64,000 nucleotides of DNA from Agapetus fuscipes (GCA_951799405.1 OX637332.1:15381001-15445000); one strand, 5' to 3'. Shown: positions 33,131 to 44,756, numbered from the stretch's first letter. Numbers and translations: made by a program. Notes: generated by a model from the letters alone, not told the origin.

Positions 33131-33368
33131 TGATTAATTAAGTGATCGCTGTTTTTGTAATCACACTTTAAGAGTCTTCTGCAAGATTGGTCGTCGCTAT
33201 TGAAAGCGCCGATTCTCAAGCAAGAACCACTTGCTGTAAGGGGCTGACTGAAACTTGGTGACCGGTCTCTGGTAAAGGCAGATGAACTTTTCAAGCCAGC
33301 AAAGGGCAACAAACTTTGATTTTTTGTGCTACGCCGGGAATAGATCCCATGATCCTTCAAATACTAGT
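33131..33368 (-). repeat. SINE-B copy, head truncated
   Basis: The minus-strand body has GTTGCCCTTTGCTGGCTTG, GACCGGTCACCAAG and GGTTCTTGCTTGAGAATCGG, and extends to TGTGATTACAAAAACAGCG. The tRNA-like head is mostly missing (only GGGATCTATTCCCGGCG-like remains). Confidence 0.7.
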
Positions 33369-33395
33369 ACTTAGCGTTAATTTTTAGGTCTAGAG

Positions 33396-33827
33396 CAGTG
33401 GTTCCCAAACTATGGTACGCGTACCACCAGTGGTACGCGACGCTTCTTAATGTGGTACGCAAGCAGCCATGGCCATAGGAAATACATAGTAAATAATAAG
33501 ATGAAACGTTTTTCATTTTCGCGCTTAAAGTTAAGTACAACTGAGCCAAATATTTCCTCTTTTGTTTCGAACATGCAGCACCATTTTTCAGACTAAGACA
33601 GGCCTGTCCCGCCACGATTACAAAAATACTAATGTTGGACACCCCTGCACTAAGAGTATTGTATTTTTTTTCTATAATAAATAAATAAGCATAATGTTTT
33701 CATTAACAGTTGCAGTTTTTATTACTTTACCATTTGAATGATTTTTTTAACTGTTGCACTTCAGTGGTACGCCACTGATTTATAATTCCATTAGTGGTAC
33801 GCGAAATTAAAAGTTTGGGAACCACTG
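33396..33827. mobile_element. hAT MITE with perfect 8-bp TSD
   Basis: The 16-base inverted ends CAGTGGTTCCCAAACT and AGTTTGGGAACCACTG are complementary after one T/A difference in the next base. GTCTAGAG flanks both sides exactly (33388-33395, 33828-33835). Inside are several GTGGTACGC words. Near 33630-33650 sits a second hAT-type terminus in reverse (TTGGACACCCCTGCA), suggesting an older nested fragment. Confidence 0.92.
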
Positions 33828-33902
33828 GTCTAGAGTCTAGACTACATAAAGATCTATTATCTAACACTGATATAAATATAATATTAAGTCAAAAAATATA
33901 TC

Positions 33903-33990
33903 TTCCGCACCTTCTTTAAAGCAGGGGTGACGTTTCAAAGTGAACCAATTTTTAGTGTACATGTGGTCAGCCCCATATCAATGTTAAGTC
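33903..33990 (-). repeat. Rep1 fragment
   Basis: It keeps AAAGCAGGGGTGACGTTTC, AAAGTGAACCAATTTTTA and TGGTCAGCCCCATATCAA only. Confidence 0.6.
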
Positions 33991-34336
33991 GTAATATTTT
34001 CACCCGTGAAATTTTTTTTTTTTTTGTAACACCTATGATATTTTTATTATAAAAGTTGTAAAATTAACATAGGGAAATACTCGTATGTATTTTGTCCGTG
34101 CATGTGATTTCCTACCGAATTTCACGTAACCAGCTATTAGAAGTGTTGCTTCAGATCAGCATCACGCCTACGAAAAGGTGTGGAGTTGAACCAGTGCTCC
34201 TCTAGTATGAAACATTACGTTCAACCAAAAACCTATTAAATCTAAAATGCTCACTACATACGCTGTCGTACTTTCGATGCAGTTTTGGTAAAACGCAAAG
34301 GTTGTGTTAGGTAGAGTTTTTTTTTACAAAACATAA

Positions 34337-34596
34337 TAAAAGGAGGGCTTGTTTGAAAAAGGTTATGACTCTGGAATGTATGTGTGTAGGAAACCATGCA
34401 GTCTACTTTACTATCATTTTTGCCTCATTTTAAACTGGAAACCGATGGGAATCGGCTTGTATGGCACCCTTCGCCACTGGCGGCTAATTTATTCATCATT
34501 TTATGGTATTGATATATACCTATTGACTTTATGTATGGATTTCTTTTTAAGGTTCTGATGTTTTTATATCCCTAAATCTTATTTATTATTTGTATT
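34337..34596 (+). pseudogene. LINE-Y coding end and 3' UTR, split by an hAT remnant
   Basis: AAGGAGGGCTTGTTTGAAAA and GGTTATGACTCTGGA match LINE-Y (compare 45233-45270). The coding end is then replaced by an hAT MITE end (34384-34481). LINE-Y resumes at GGCGGCTAAT and runs through TTATTTATTATTTGTATT into Rep1. Confidence 0.65.
34384..34481. mobile_element. One-ended copy of the 8209-8424 hAT MITE
   Basis: It holds CATGCAGTCTACTTTACTAT and ends CTTGTATGGCACCCTTCGCC then ACTG. The left terminus is absent. Confidence 0.75.
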
Positions 34597-35072
34597 CCCT
34601 GACTTATAATTTGGTATGAGGCTGACCACCCATACTGTATTTTTTTGTCACACCTGTTTCAGGGAAGGTCGGTTAAAATATGCAGGGATTATGTACATTT
34701 TGACTGCTCCAAGGAAGGAGGAAGTAACTCCGAAATTTAGGTTTTTGACTTATTTCCATTTCTGAAGGTAACAAATCATTATCTTCATTCCAAGATGACA
34801 GCCGTGTCTCTATCTCTTTTAAATTCGTTAATAAATTAATGTAAAAAATCGTTTGGCATTGTTCTCCATAGAATAAATAACATTCTTTCCTGCAAAACTA
34901 TCTTTTTTGACTTAGTGCTGTCTTCCTTGGAGCAGTCGATTTGAGGATTAGATTTTAATTTGTAAATACACATGCAGCATTTGTAAGCGCGAACCTACAC
35001 GTGTCTGCTTGCAGGCATGCATTTTATATGAATTTTAAATGTTAATATATCTTTGCAACATAGATTATAGAT
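34597..35072 (+). repeat. Rep1 copy split by a TIR element
   Basis: The 5' part (34597-34701) and the 3' part (34938-35072, from ATTTGAGGATTAGATTTTA) are one Rep1 continuous with the LINE-Y upstream. The interruption is the element at 34702-34937. Confidence 0.8.
34702..34937. mobile_element. Short TIR element with exact 16-bp termini
   Basis: The ends GACTGCTCCAAGGAAG and CTTCCTTGGAGCAGTC are perfect inverted repeats. The surrounding Rep1 gives the empty site, with ATTT present on both sides as a possible target duplication. It has no ORF. The superfamily is not recognised. Confidence 0.85.
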
Positions 35073-35460
35073 TTAACGAACAGATGATCTAAAGATCATG
35101 TTTTATTTTTGTATGGGGAATTTACTTCAGACGGCAAATACATGAACCAGGGATTTTCTTATTAATTTCCCACGGATCACCGTAAACACTTGAACTTGTG
35201 ACCGGTTGCTTGATTCATTGATATTAATATATTTTACATTTCCCGGAGTACAAAACATTAACATTCACTCCGGAAAAAAATATGGAATATACGACGGCAC
35301 TCCTAGTGAGTGATTAAGTTTTCAAACATTTTGTTATATTTACGCTATCAAGTTGAGTTTACGCATCGTTTTTTACTTGGTGAGCATGCGAATACAACCG
35401 TACTATACACAGAACCTACAAATACTCGTATTTATTCTACTGCAAATATGAACGCAAAAA
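35073..35460. other. No recognisable gene
   Basis: AT-rich, with no supported feature. Confidence 0.5.
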
Positions 35461-35762
35461 GCAACTAAGCTACACATACAGTGTAACTTCTTGCCACGTT
35501 ATCCCTGAAGGGGTCTACCTATTTATTTTAACAGGTAAGGGGGCCGGCCTTACGCCAACCATTTCAGTGAAGTGGGGGTTTCCCAGCTCCCGAGAGGGCT
35601 GGTACTAATTTCTTGTGAAGGCTGAGTAAACCTTGCCGGTTTTTTATTTAAGGTTTGAAATAAACGCCGAAATGGGAAATCATTTCTGACACCCTCGGCG
35701 GGATCCGAACCCGAGCTCTCGGCATAGAATGCAAGCACTCTACCAACTGAGCTATCGACTGG
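35461..35762 (-). repeat. SINE-A copy, full length (tRNA-derived)
   Basis: The best SINE-A copy. The minus strand starts CCAGTCGATAGCTCAGTTGG, has B box GGTTCGGATCC, GGTGTCAGAAATGATTTCCC and AAACCGGCAAGGTTTACTC, and ends TGTAGCTTAGTTGC. The head is clearly tRNA-like. Confidence 0.9.
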
Positions 35763-35787
35763 ACTACAATTTATATATATATATATA

Positions 35788-35860
35788 CTAGCAGACTGAC
35801 CGTGCTGCGCACGGCTGTCTGCTAGGCCCTTCGGGCAGTGTAAGTCTGGCTTCGCATTAA
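35788..35860 (+). repeat. Hairpin-bearing terminus of an unknown element
   Basis: A near-perfect palindrome: AGCAGAC, then CCGTGCTGCGCACGG, then GTCTGCT (35790-35823), followed by TAGGCCCTTCGGGCAGTG. A TA microsatellite precedes it. It resembles the start of dispersed elements of the CTAGCTGTCCCGGCAG type, but the family is not identified. Confidence 0.4.
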
Positions 35861-35961
35861 TTTTTCCTCACACCTCCTTCATAGTAATTAAATGCTTTAA
35901 GAAGTAATTTGAAAAAAAAATGCGGTAAAAGGGTTATTTAGTTCTTTCATGTTCTGAGTAT

Positions 35962-38690
35962 CTTGTATGAAGCATGAGGTATGAGTCTGACCTCCCATAG
36001 GTACCTTAAAAAAATGTTCACTGAACGAATGTTTCTCTGTTTCTGAAAAGGCCGGCAAAAGTTGTAGGGCTTATGGTCAAGAGAGGCTGAAATTTTTATT
36101 TGTAATTACACATGCAGCGTTTGTAAGCGCAAACTCACTCATGCCTGCATGGGGGCATGCATTCAATATATGAATTATAAAATGTATGTATGCAACTAAG
36201 ATTTATATTCTAAAATTAAAAACATCAAGTGCCACAATTATATGTTAGCGTGAAAAAACATTTGCCAGCCTGAGCGTGTGAATTATATTTGAATTGATTT
36301 GCATTGAATATGAATTATAAAATGTATCTATGCGACTTAGATTAATATTCTAATATTAAAAACATCAAGTGCCACAATTATATGTTAGCGTGAAAAAACA
36401 TTTGCCAGCTTGTGGGTGTGCATTGTATTTGAATCATCAAATCTCTTATGTACAACTTTAGATTATAAATTAAGATAACCGTTGTTTAAGGATTTTTCAA
36501 ACTCAAATTCCTTGACTTAAGGGTTAGTATGAGGCTCACCACCCATATCGCATAAATGGGTTCACTTAACTAATGTTCCCCCTGTTTCTGAAAAGGTCGG
36601 CAAAAGTTGCAGAGCTTATGTGCATGAGAGGCCTTAATTTTAATTTGTTAGTTCACATGCAGCATTTTTAAGCGGGAACTCACTCGTGTCTCCATGGAAG
36701 CATGCATTGAATATGAATTATAAAATGTATCTATTCAACTTAGATTTATATTCTAATATTAAAAACATCAAGTGCCACAATTATATGTTAGCGTGAAATG
36801 ACATTTGCCAGCTTATGGGTGTGCATTTAATTTTAATCATCAAATAAGTTTTTTGGCAACTTTAGATTATAAATTAAGATTAACGTTGTTTAAGGATTTT
36901 TCAAACTCAAATCCTTGACTTAAGGGTTAGTATGAGGCTCACCACCCATATCGCATAAATGGGTTCACTTAACTAATGTTCCCCCTGTTTCTGAAAAAGT
37001 TGGCAAAAGTTGCAGAGCTTATGTGCATGAGAGGCCTTAATTTTAATTTGTTAGTTCACATGCAGCATTTTTAAGCGGGAACTCACTCGTGTCTCCATGG
37101 AAGCATTGAATATGAATTATAAAATGTATCTATTCAACTTAGATTTATATTCTAATATTAAAAACATCAAGTGCCACAATTATATGTTAGCGTGAAATGA
37201 CATTTGCCAGCTTATGGGTGTGCATTTAATTTTAATCATCAAATAAGTTTTTTGGCAACTTTAGATTATAAATTAAGATTAACGTTGTTTAAGGATTTTT
37301 CAAACTCAAATCCTTGACTGATAGGTTGGTATGCGGCTGACCACCCATACTGTGAAAAATGGTTCACTTTGTTAATGTCACCCCTGTTTCAGGGAAGGAT
37401 GGCAAGAGTTGCAGGGCTTATGTTCATTTGAGATTGGGTTTTATAATGTAGGTCCACATGCGGCATGTGCCAGCGCGAAATCATACATGTCTGCTTGTGG
37501 GAATGCATTGAATATAAATCTTAAATGATATATATCCTTGCAGCTTAGATTAGATTAGAAATTCCTTGACTTATGGGTTAGTATGAGCCTGAATACCCAT
37601 ATCGCAAAAAATGGTTCATTTGAAAAATGTTTCCCCTGTTTTTGAAAAGGGTGGCAAAAGTTGCAGGCCTCATGTTCATTACAGGCCTTAATTTGAATTT
37701 GTAAGTTCACATACAGCATTTATAAGCGCGAATCCACTCGTGTCTCCAGGGGGGCATGCATTGAATATGAATTATAAAAGTTATTGTATCTGTGCAACTT
37801 AGATTATATATTCTAATATTTAAAAAAAATCAAGCGCCACAACTATATGTTAGCGTGAAATGACATTTGCCAGTTTGTGGGCGTGCATTCAATTTGAATC
37901 ATCAAATAACTTTTTTTGCAACTTTAGATTATAAATTAAATTTAACGTTGTTGAAGGATTTTTCAAACTCAAATTCCTTGACTTATATGTGAGTGTGAGC
38001 CTGTATATCCATATCGCAAAAAATGGTTCACTTGACAAATGTTTCCCCTGTTTTTGAAAAGGTTGGCAAAAGTTGCAGGGCTTATGTTCATTACAGGCCT
38101 TAAATTTAATTTGTTAGTTAACATGCAGCATTTATAAGCGCGAACCCACTCGTGTCTCCAGGGGGGCATACATTGAATATGAATTATAAAAGTTATTGTA
38201 TCTGTGCAACTTAGATTATATATTCTAATATTTAAAAAAAATCAAGCGCCACAACTATATGTTAGCGTGAAATGACATTTGCCAGTTTGTGGGCGTGCAT
38301 TCAATTTGAATCATCAAATAACTTTTTTTGCAACTTTAGATTATAAATTAAGATTACCGTTGTTTAAGGATTTTTCAAACTCAAATTCCTTGACTTAAGG
38401 GTTAGTATGAGGCTTACCACCCATATCGCATAAATGGGTTCACTTAACAAATGTGTCCCCTGTTTCTGAAAAGGTCAGCAAAAGTTGCAGGGCTTATGGT
38501 CATGAGAGGCTGAAATTTTTATTTGTAAATACACATGCAGCATTTGTAAGCGCAAACTCACTCGTGTCTCCGTGCAGGAGTGCATTGAATATGAATTATA
38601 AATTTTAATGCGTCTATGCAACTTAGATTGTATATTGTAATAATACTTAAAAAAAATTAAATGCCGCAATAAGTATGGTTTCATATAAAA
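35962..38690 (+). repeat. Tandem array of about 400-bp Rep1-derived units
   Basis: Units start with CCTTGACTTA at 36510, 36913, 37564, 37976 and 38388 (periods 403, 412 and 412), with a diverged partial unit at 35962. Each unit is a Rep1 variant (GGGTTAGTATGAGGCTCACC) plus an extra 150-bp block containing CAAGTGCCACAATTATATG and CATTTGCCAGC, and ends TTAAGGATTTTTCAAACTCA. Units 36510 and 36913 are almost identical, as are 37564 and 37976, which implies recent local duplication. A 150-bp sub-block is also doubled at 36150-36420. Confidence 0.85.
37312..37558 (+). repeat. Rep1 (GATTA subfamily) inside the tandem array
   Basis: It differs from the array units (TATGCGGCTGACCACC, TTGGGTTTTATAATGTAGG). 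It sits exactly at a unit boundary and ends TTAGATTAGATTAGAA. Confidence 0.85.
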
Positions 38691-39740
38691 AGTTGACCTA
38701 ATTGATCGTCATTATTTCTAAAAAATACATGTTATAACTGGTTGAAGTATAATTTTGAAATGAATAAGAAATATAGGTAGGTAGGTACTCAACGGAATTC
38801 AACCGAAAAAGAATCGACTTGGCAATGGCAACGATGGCAACTTTGAAGCCTATGTTGAAGTGCTGGCAATTTATTTGAAATTCGAATGTCAAAATGAGTT
38901 TTGTTTCTCGCATAGGTTTTACATAAAAAGGTGTTGTGATTGATCATGTTTATTTATTTAAAAAACAACAATTTAAAATCTACTAATGATGAGGAAGCAC
39001 ATCCCAAGTCCTGAACAATATTTGTTGTGAATATGACGTGCATCTGTTCAGGAGTTCTTCAGTTTGAATGCCATTAACGCACAATTATTTTGTATGGGGA
39101 GGCCGTTGAATTTTATATTATAGGGGATATATATATATATTATATAAAACAAGTTATATAAATCTCGTAAGGACAAAGCTTCCCAAATGTTTACTGTATA
39201 CCAAATGGTCTTATATTCAAAATTAAATGATATTACGCTTCGTGTATTTATTTCTATAATTCCCTGAAGAACTGTTATTATTTGCAGTTATTGCAATTTT
39301 TTGGATTTTTTTTTAGGTAATGAGGTCCGCATATTCACCAACATAAACAAAGCTGTGACATCACACGGCTAGGTTGGTAGGGAAATGGCATACCTGCAAA
39401 CATTTTTTTATTGGTTGCTTAGAACTGTATCCGCATAGAGGTTTGACGTTTGCCCTCCGAAAAAAATCTAAATTCAAACTGATTTGTTAGAGATTTAATA
39501 CTTTCAATGACTCGACGCAAAGATCGCTTCTATTTCGCGGTGGAATAACGTAACAGATGTACTTATGAGACTAGGTTCCTTAGAAATCAATAGCATATTA
39601 ATGTCGTTGCAAAACCAACGAAACGTCGAGAGTAAAATGTATTATTTAGTAATGATTTGAGTAATATCCAAAATTTTAAATAAATATTAAGTTCATTTTA
39701 ATTTGTCAACATGCCCAACAACCGTAACTATAATGTGAGT
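38691..39740. other. No recognisable gene
   Basis: AT-rich, with a TA run at 39129-39150. No supported feature. Confidence 0.5.
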
Positions 39741-39872
39741 TGCAAAATTGTTCTAGCATTGCAGATTCATATTTAATGCACGCCCACAACCAGGCGCGTA
39801 ACAATGTGTGATTACACATGCTGCATGTACTCGTATACATTACAACAACAAAAAACCCTAATTTTAAATAAA
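39741..39872 (-). repeat. Rep1 fragment, degraded
   Basis: It keeps GCAGATTCATATTTAATGCA, CCCACAACCAGGCGCG and ACACATGCTGCATGTAC. Confidence 0.6.
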
Positions 39873-40283
39873 CATGCACTCAAATAAATTTAATCCGATT
39901 AAATTCAATCTTCAACAGTTAAAATAAATTCAATCTTATAAAAAATAAACTCTCAAAAGTTTGTGTATACCTATTTGTTTTATCGAAATGAAAATAATTA
40001 CTGTTTTTTCTATAACCAATTAATTAACACGAATATTGAGAATCTTGTGGTTTAAACAAATCGTTCACATGATTTGTCTGTGTGAACTAAGCAGTCGACA
40101 GAGTGAACAACTCAGCGGGATAAAAATATATGGACAGGAATTTGTCCATCGCTGGTTGATTAAATGCGACAATAAATAACGATTACCCAAGTCCTGATTC
40201 TTTCAAAATACACAGGTGTATAAATATGTGCATTTCTACAGTCAACAATCTACAATCTATAGACCAACACGGCTTAAACTGAA
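39873..40283. other. No recognisable gene
   Basis: AT-rich, with no supported feature. Confidence 0.5.
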
Positions 40284-40402
40284 AGTGGTTGGTGAGAGGC
40301 CGGTCCCCTTACCTTCCCGAAGCGCCACATGTGACCCCTTCGGGAATAACGCAGACAAGAAGTTACGCTATATGTGTAGCTTAGTTGCGTTGCGTAGATG
40401 AC
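40284..40402 (+). repeat. SINE-A 3' fragment
   Basis: AAGTGGTTGGTGAGAGGCCG, CACATGTGACCCCTTCGGG, AACGCAGACAAGAAGTTACG and TGTGTAGCTTAGTTGCG match the SINE-A 3' half. The copy is 5' truncated, as expected for a retroposon. Confidence 0.75.
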
Positions 40403-41040
40403 AGCTAAAAGAAAGCGCTGTTGTGTTTTAAGACTCCGTTCACAAAAAAAATCTCGTTATTTTTAAAAATATGTTTCTTATACTTTATGGCCTTAGTAAA
40501 ATAGTGATATTAATAAAAAAAAAGCGTTTTTATTGATTTTTATTTTAATGTTCTTTTTTTATATAACTTAAAAAATGACGCCACAAAAAAATATTTAAAA
40601 AAACTGTTTTTTTTCACATTTTTTTCTTCTAATTTTGTTGTTTTGTATTTTGGATACATAATATTTTTTATTCATAATTATAGAATGATACAAAGTTTGG
40701 AAAACGATGCAGTTTAGTTAAGGTAATGTGAACAGTTTTTGAGATACCTAATATGAAAAAAATGTTTTCAAGAATAAAATAAAATAATTAGTTTCATATT
40801 TTTTTTTTTTTAAATATTGAAAAAAATTAAATGGTAAAACATGATTTTAATTCACTTTATTCTTTTTGGCTTTTTATTATTATTTTTTTATATTTATTAT
40901 TTTTTATTTTTTTACTTTATTATTTATAATTAGTTTCAGTTTTTTCATAATTTAAAATGTACAAATCAAATACGAGCGTAAATTTGGTATTTAATCCGAT
41001 AAACCTACTATACTTAACCATTTCAAATTCAATGGTGTTA
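40403..41040. other. Extremely AT-rich stretch
   Basis: Long A and T runs and TTATTTTT repeats. No gene or repeat family is visible. Confidence 0.5.
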
Positions 41041-41105
41041 GAACGCTTGCATTCAAAGCCAGAGACTAGAATTCGATCCCCATCAAGGGTGTCGAGCTCG
41101 CTTCG
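41041..41105 (+). repeat. SINE-A head fragment
   Basis: AACGCTTGCATTCAAAGCC and ATTCGATCCCCATCAAGGGT resemble the SINE-A tRNA-like head. The body is missing. Confidence 0.45.
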
Positions 41106-41136
41106 GTGTTTTATAACAATAATAATATAATATTAA

Positions 41137-41413
41137 TTTATTTGGTGAGCGCTGTTTTGTGTGAATCACACCTCAAGCGTACTCTGCGAGCTTGTTCGTC
41201 ACGAAAGCACCAATTCTCAATCAAGACCCAGTTGTTGTAAGCCTGGATGGACATTTGGTGACCGATCTTTGGTAAAGGTATATAAATTTTTCACCTAGCC
41301 AATAGCATATTTGAAAATATTAATGGTATATTTTTTTAGCTCCGCTGGGATTCGAACCCACAACCTTTCATATACGAGTCTGAAGGATTACCACTAGGCT
41401 ACGGACCGGTCAT
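41137..41413 (-). repeat. SINE-B copy, full length (tRNA-derived)
   Basis: The minus-strand head is GACCGGTCCGTAGCCTAGTG with B box GGGTTCGAATCCC. The body is complete to TGTGATTCACACAAAACAGC. Confidence 0.85.
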
Positions 41414-41469
41414 CAATGTTTATTGTAAGCCCAAAAGTCGTATCCCAATTCGAACTCGTTTGGGATAGC

Positions 41470-41725
41470 GTGGTAAGATCTTCAAATGCATTTGCATGCT
41501 AGCTTCCAAAGTATAAACGCTTTTTAAAGGGTTAAAACAAACTTTTTCGAAAAATCCATTGTGTACCGCCATTCTTAAATCCATCGTTAGCCCCTTGTTT
41601 CTTGCAATTCTTCCTATCGCACCTACCACTTTCTTTCCCCCTATTCTCAATATCTCTCGTTATTTTTCCATTCTTCTCAAACATACTTCCTAAAAAATTA
41701 AATTTATCTATTATTTCAACTTTCG
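41470..41725 (-). pseudogene. LINE polymerase remnant
   Basis: A 76-codon minus frame reads GGKKVVGAIGRIARNKGL then DLRMAVHNG. It resembles the region after the RT core of insect LINE polymerases, where the related LINE-Y frame gives VEMDFLRSM further on. No full domain is present. Confidence 0.4.
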
Positions 41726-42282
41726 TACCATTAAGCTATGATTATCAGTAATAACGCAAACAACCGAAGAAAGAGAATCTTAAATATGCAGAACAGGAAG
41801 TACGGCTGGTTCCTCATTTTTATGGTCCTCTTTAAATGATTTTAATTGCCTTGTTCCAGTAAATTTCCATAATTCTGAATTTAAGATTATAGACATTAAA
41901 AATTAGACTGTATACTCAACTCCTGCCCTCCCAAAGAAAGCACTAATTATTTGTATTTATTCTATGAGAATCGTATTACTATGTAATCAACTCAGGAGAT
42001 AAACAACGTAATTCATTGGATGGGCTGGAGTAATAACGTAAGAAAGAATCTACTAAAAAGTTGTATGAAAATTTAACATTTTTATAATAAAACAGTAAAA
42101 AGACTAGACAACCAATTTAGGTTTAAGGTATTATAAAAGCCAAAATTATCAACTTTACCACAAGCCGCAAAATTAAAAAAACTATTCATTCATAATATTG
42201 CTATTCATTCATAATTCTTCCTTTTTGAAATTAATATTTTCAGTTATCGAAATAAATTTGGAAAACGTAGGCATCTGTGCAG
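41726..42282. other. No recognisable gene
   Basis: AT-rich. AATATGCAGAACAGGAAGTA near 41785 faintly resembles the LINE-Y coding end. Confidence 0.4.
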
Positions 42283-42468
42283 TTCAATTATACAACAAGC
42301 AGTGCAACTTCTTACTTGTTGTCCTTGAACCCCTTCGCATGTGGAACCTATTTATTTTCACGCGTGAGGGGGCTGCCCTTACTCCAACCGTAATTGGAGT
42401 TGATGTGGGGGTTTGAAAATCCAAGTCTCTAGCTCCAAACGCGGACGCTCTACCAACTAAAATATTGT
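42283..42468 (-). repeat. SINE-A copy, degraded
   Basis: The order of SINE-A landmarks is kept (GCAACTTCTTACTTGTTGTC, CTTCGCATGTGG, GAGGGGGCTGCCCTTACTCC, CGCTCTACCAACTAA). A central deletion removes most of the body. Confidence 0.6.
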
Positions 42469-42479
42469 TATCGAAATAA

Positions 42480-43017
42480 AGCAAACCAATGTTAAACCAT
42501 GAATTAGAGTGATAAGGTAGTTCTTTCTATTAAAACTAAATGAACAATACGTTTTTATAGCATTTTCATTGTTTTTTTTTACTTTTAATGTCTATTTTTG
42601 ATAAAATGTAAAATACACTTTATATAATTTTTTATATATTTTTATTTCGTTTTTTGAAAGCCATTTGTATTAAAATCAATATTTTGGGATTTTTTTTTTA
42701 ACCCTTCCGCTTTTGAGAAAATCATATTTGCTTATTTTTATCATGTGACAACTAATAGACATAGATTAGCAAGAGTGTTGCCATAGTTAATTATAGTAAC
42801 CATGTATTAACTAGATACCACACAGAAAATTAAAAAAAATCCTTGGAACCTTTTTTGTTGGAAAAGTCAGCTCTTCAAAGCTATCTTATGAATTTCATAG
42901 ACATGGAAAAATGTTGCATTATAAGTTTAAGCGATTTATTTGTTATTTATACAACACCTAAGACAAATAAAAACATTTACGTTTACGTAAACGGTTCTTT
43001 ATGTTGATTTTTTACTT
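42480..43017. repeat. Rep2-like block
   Basis: It contains AACCCTTCCGCTTTTGAGAA and GACATAGATTAGCAAGAGTG, which recur in 45715-45745 and, inverted, in 15010-15090. It seems to be another Rep2 sub-unit next to the right arm. Confidence 0.45.
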
Positions 43018-44224
43018 TCGTGCTATAGCTGAAGGACTATAAAGAAAGTATTGATTTGGTGTGAAATTTTTTTTTCGAGGTTTTCACGGAAATGAGTTGT
43101 CCTGGTGCAGGACATGCCAAAAGACACCATCTTTCAAAAACATCCGTCTGTATGTGTGTGTGTGTGTGTATGTATGTGTGTCACTTTCCAAAGTATTTGA
43201 CCTTGAGATACCAAATTTTGGCTATATCAACTTTTTTGGACATGTATTAAGTATGAATAACACGGCATTTCACCAACTTGAAAATTTAAGATGGCTGCCA
43301 TACAAAAAAAACATAAAGTTGCACTTTTCTCAAAAACGGCTCCAAGAATTTTTTTAAATTTTTAAAGTTGCCACTAATTAATTTTTAACTTAATAAATTA
43401 GGTATGACAACACTCTTACTAATCTGTGTCTATGGGCTGCGTTATGAAAAAAACAAACGATTGTCATTTTCTCGAAAGTCAAAAGGTTAACAAAAATATA
43501 ATATTCTACAATATTATAGAAAACATAAATTTCAAAAAAATTAAAAAAAAATTTTTTTGAAAAAATTATAATAAAGCACCGTTTACACGACCTGAAATTA
43601 TAAATCGAAAATATATCAAAAACCCATTAAAATGCAAAATATTTAAATTTGTTTTAGATTTGATATAAAGAACATTTTTTTAACTTTAATTCGTTATCAT
43701 TTTTTTTTTTACTTTTTTTAAAATTTAAGGTGGCTTCCTAAGAGCTGAAAAATTTAAATGCTATTTTCTCAAAAACGGCTCGAACGATTTTTCTCAATTT
43801 TTCTATGAATCCGTTTATTAAATAGTACTATCTAACAAATAATAATCATTGCTTAATCATGATCTCGGTTTAGGGAGTAGCCATAAGAAAGAAAAAAATA
43901 TTACAAAATTCTCGGCAGTTATAGGGTTAATAAAAAAATAATCTTCTACAAATGTAAGACAATAATGTTAACCCTTACATTGCCGTCATTATTTTTTCCA
44001 AAAAGTGAATCAGAAGTATAGCCGCCATACAAAGTGAAATTTTTTTATACAAAATGTATTTGCAATTTTTTTGGTGGTCAAAGGGTTAAAATTAGATAAA
44101 AGGCAGCGATTCTTAAAATTTAAAAAATACCAATAATATTCAGTAAAAAATTCAGTTAAAAAATATAACTAAAAAGTTTTCCCACCATACAAAGTCCTAG
44201 TTTGCATACAAAAAGGTTCAATGA

Positions 44225-44454
44225 CTAATCTAATCTAAGCTGCAAAGAAATATGTCATTTAAGATTTATATTAAATGCATTCCCAAAAGAAGATTTGTAT
44301 GATTTTGCGCTAACACATGCCGCATGTGGACCTACAATATAAAAACCCAATCTCAAATGAACATAAGCCTTGCAACTCTTGCCGTCCTTCCCTGAAACAG
44401 GGGTGACATTGGCAAAGTGAACCATTTTTTACAGTATGGGTGGTCAGCCGCATT
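44225..44454 (-). repeat. Rep1 insertion private to the right arm
   Basis: A GATTA-tail copy truncated at its 5' end (it begins TAATGCGGCTGACC). The left arm preserves the empty site GATGGTCATTGAACC (14279-14293). Confidence 0.85.
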
Positions 44455-44462
44455 ACATGAAC

Positions 44463-44741
44463 ATCTATAATAATCTAGAATCTAAGTTGCAAAGATATAT
44501 TAACAATCAAAACTCATATCAAATGCATGCCCATAAACAGACACGTGTAAGTTCGCACTTAAAAATGCTGAATGTGTACTTACAAATTAAAATCAAATCT
44601 CAAATGAACATAAAACATTCAACTCTTGCCGACCATCCTTGAAACAAGAGTGATATTGGCGTGATTGATGAAGGTGAATTATTTTTTACACTATGAGTGG
44701 TCAGTCTATCAGTCAGTCTATACCAATCTATAAGTCAAGGA
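44463..44741 (-). repeat. Rep1 copy shared by both arms
   Basis: The counterpart of the split Rep1 at 13344-14277. It contains a duplicated GACTGA word in its 5' part. Confidence 0.75.
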
Positions 44742-44756
44742 TCTTTCTTGTATAAT

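Noticed and set aside
35962..38690. Tandem array as a coding or rDNA repeat
   Set aside because: Units are Rep1 derivatives with no conserved frame and no rRNA sequence.
40403..41040. Very AT-rich stretch as a replication origin or matrix attachment region
   Set aside because: Composition alone is not enough. No repeated or structural motif supports either.
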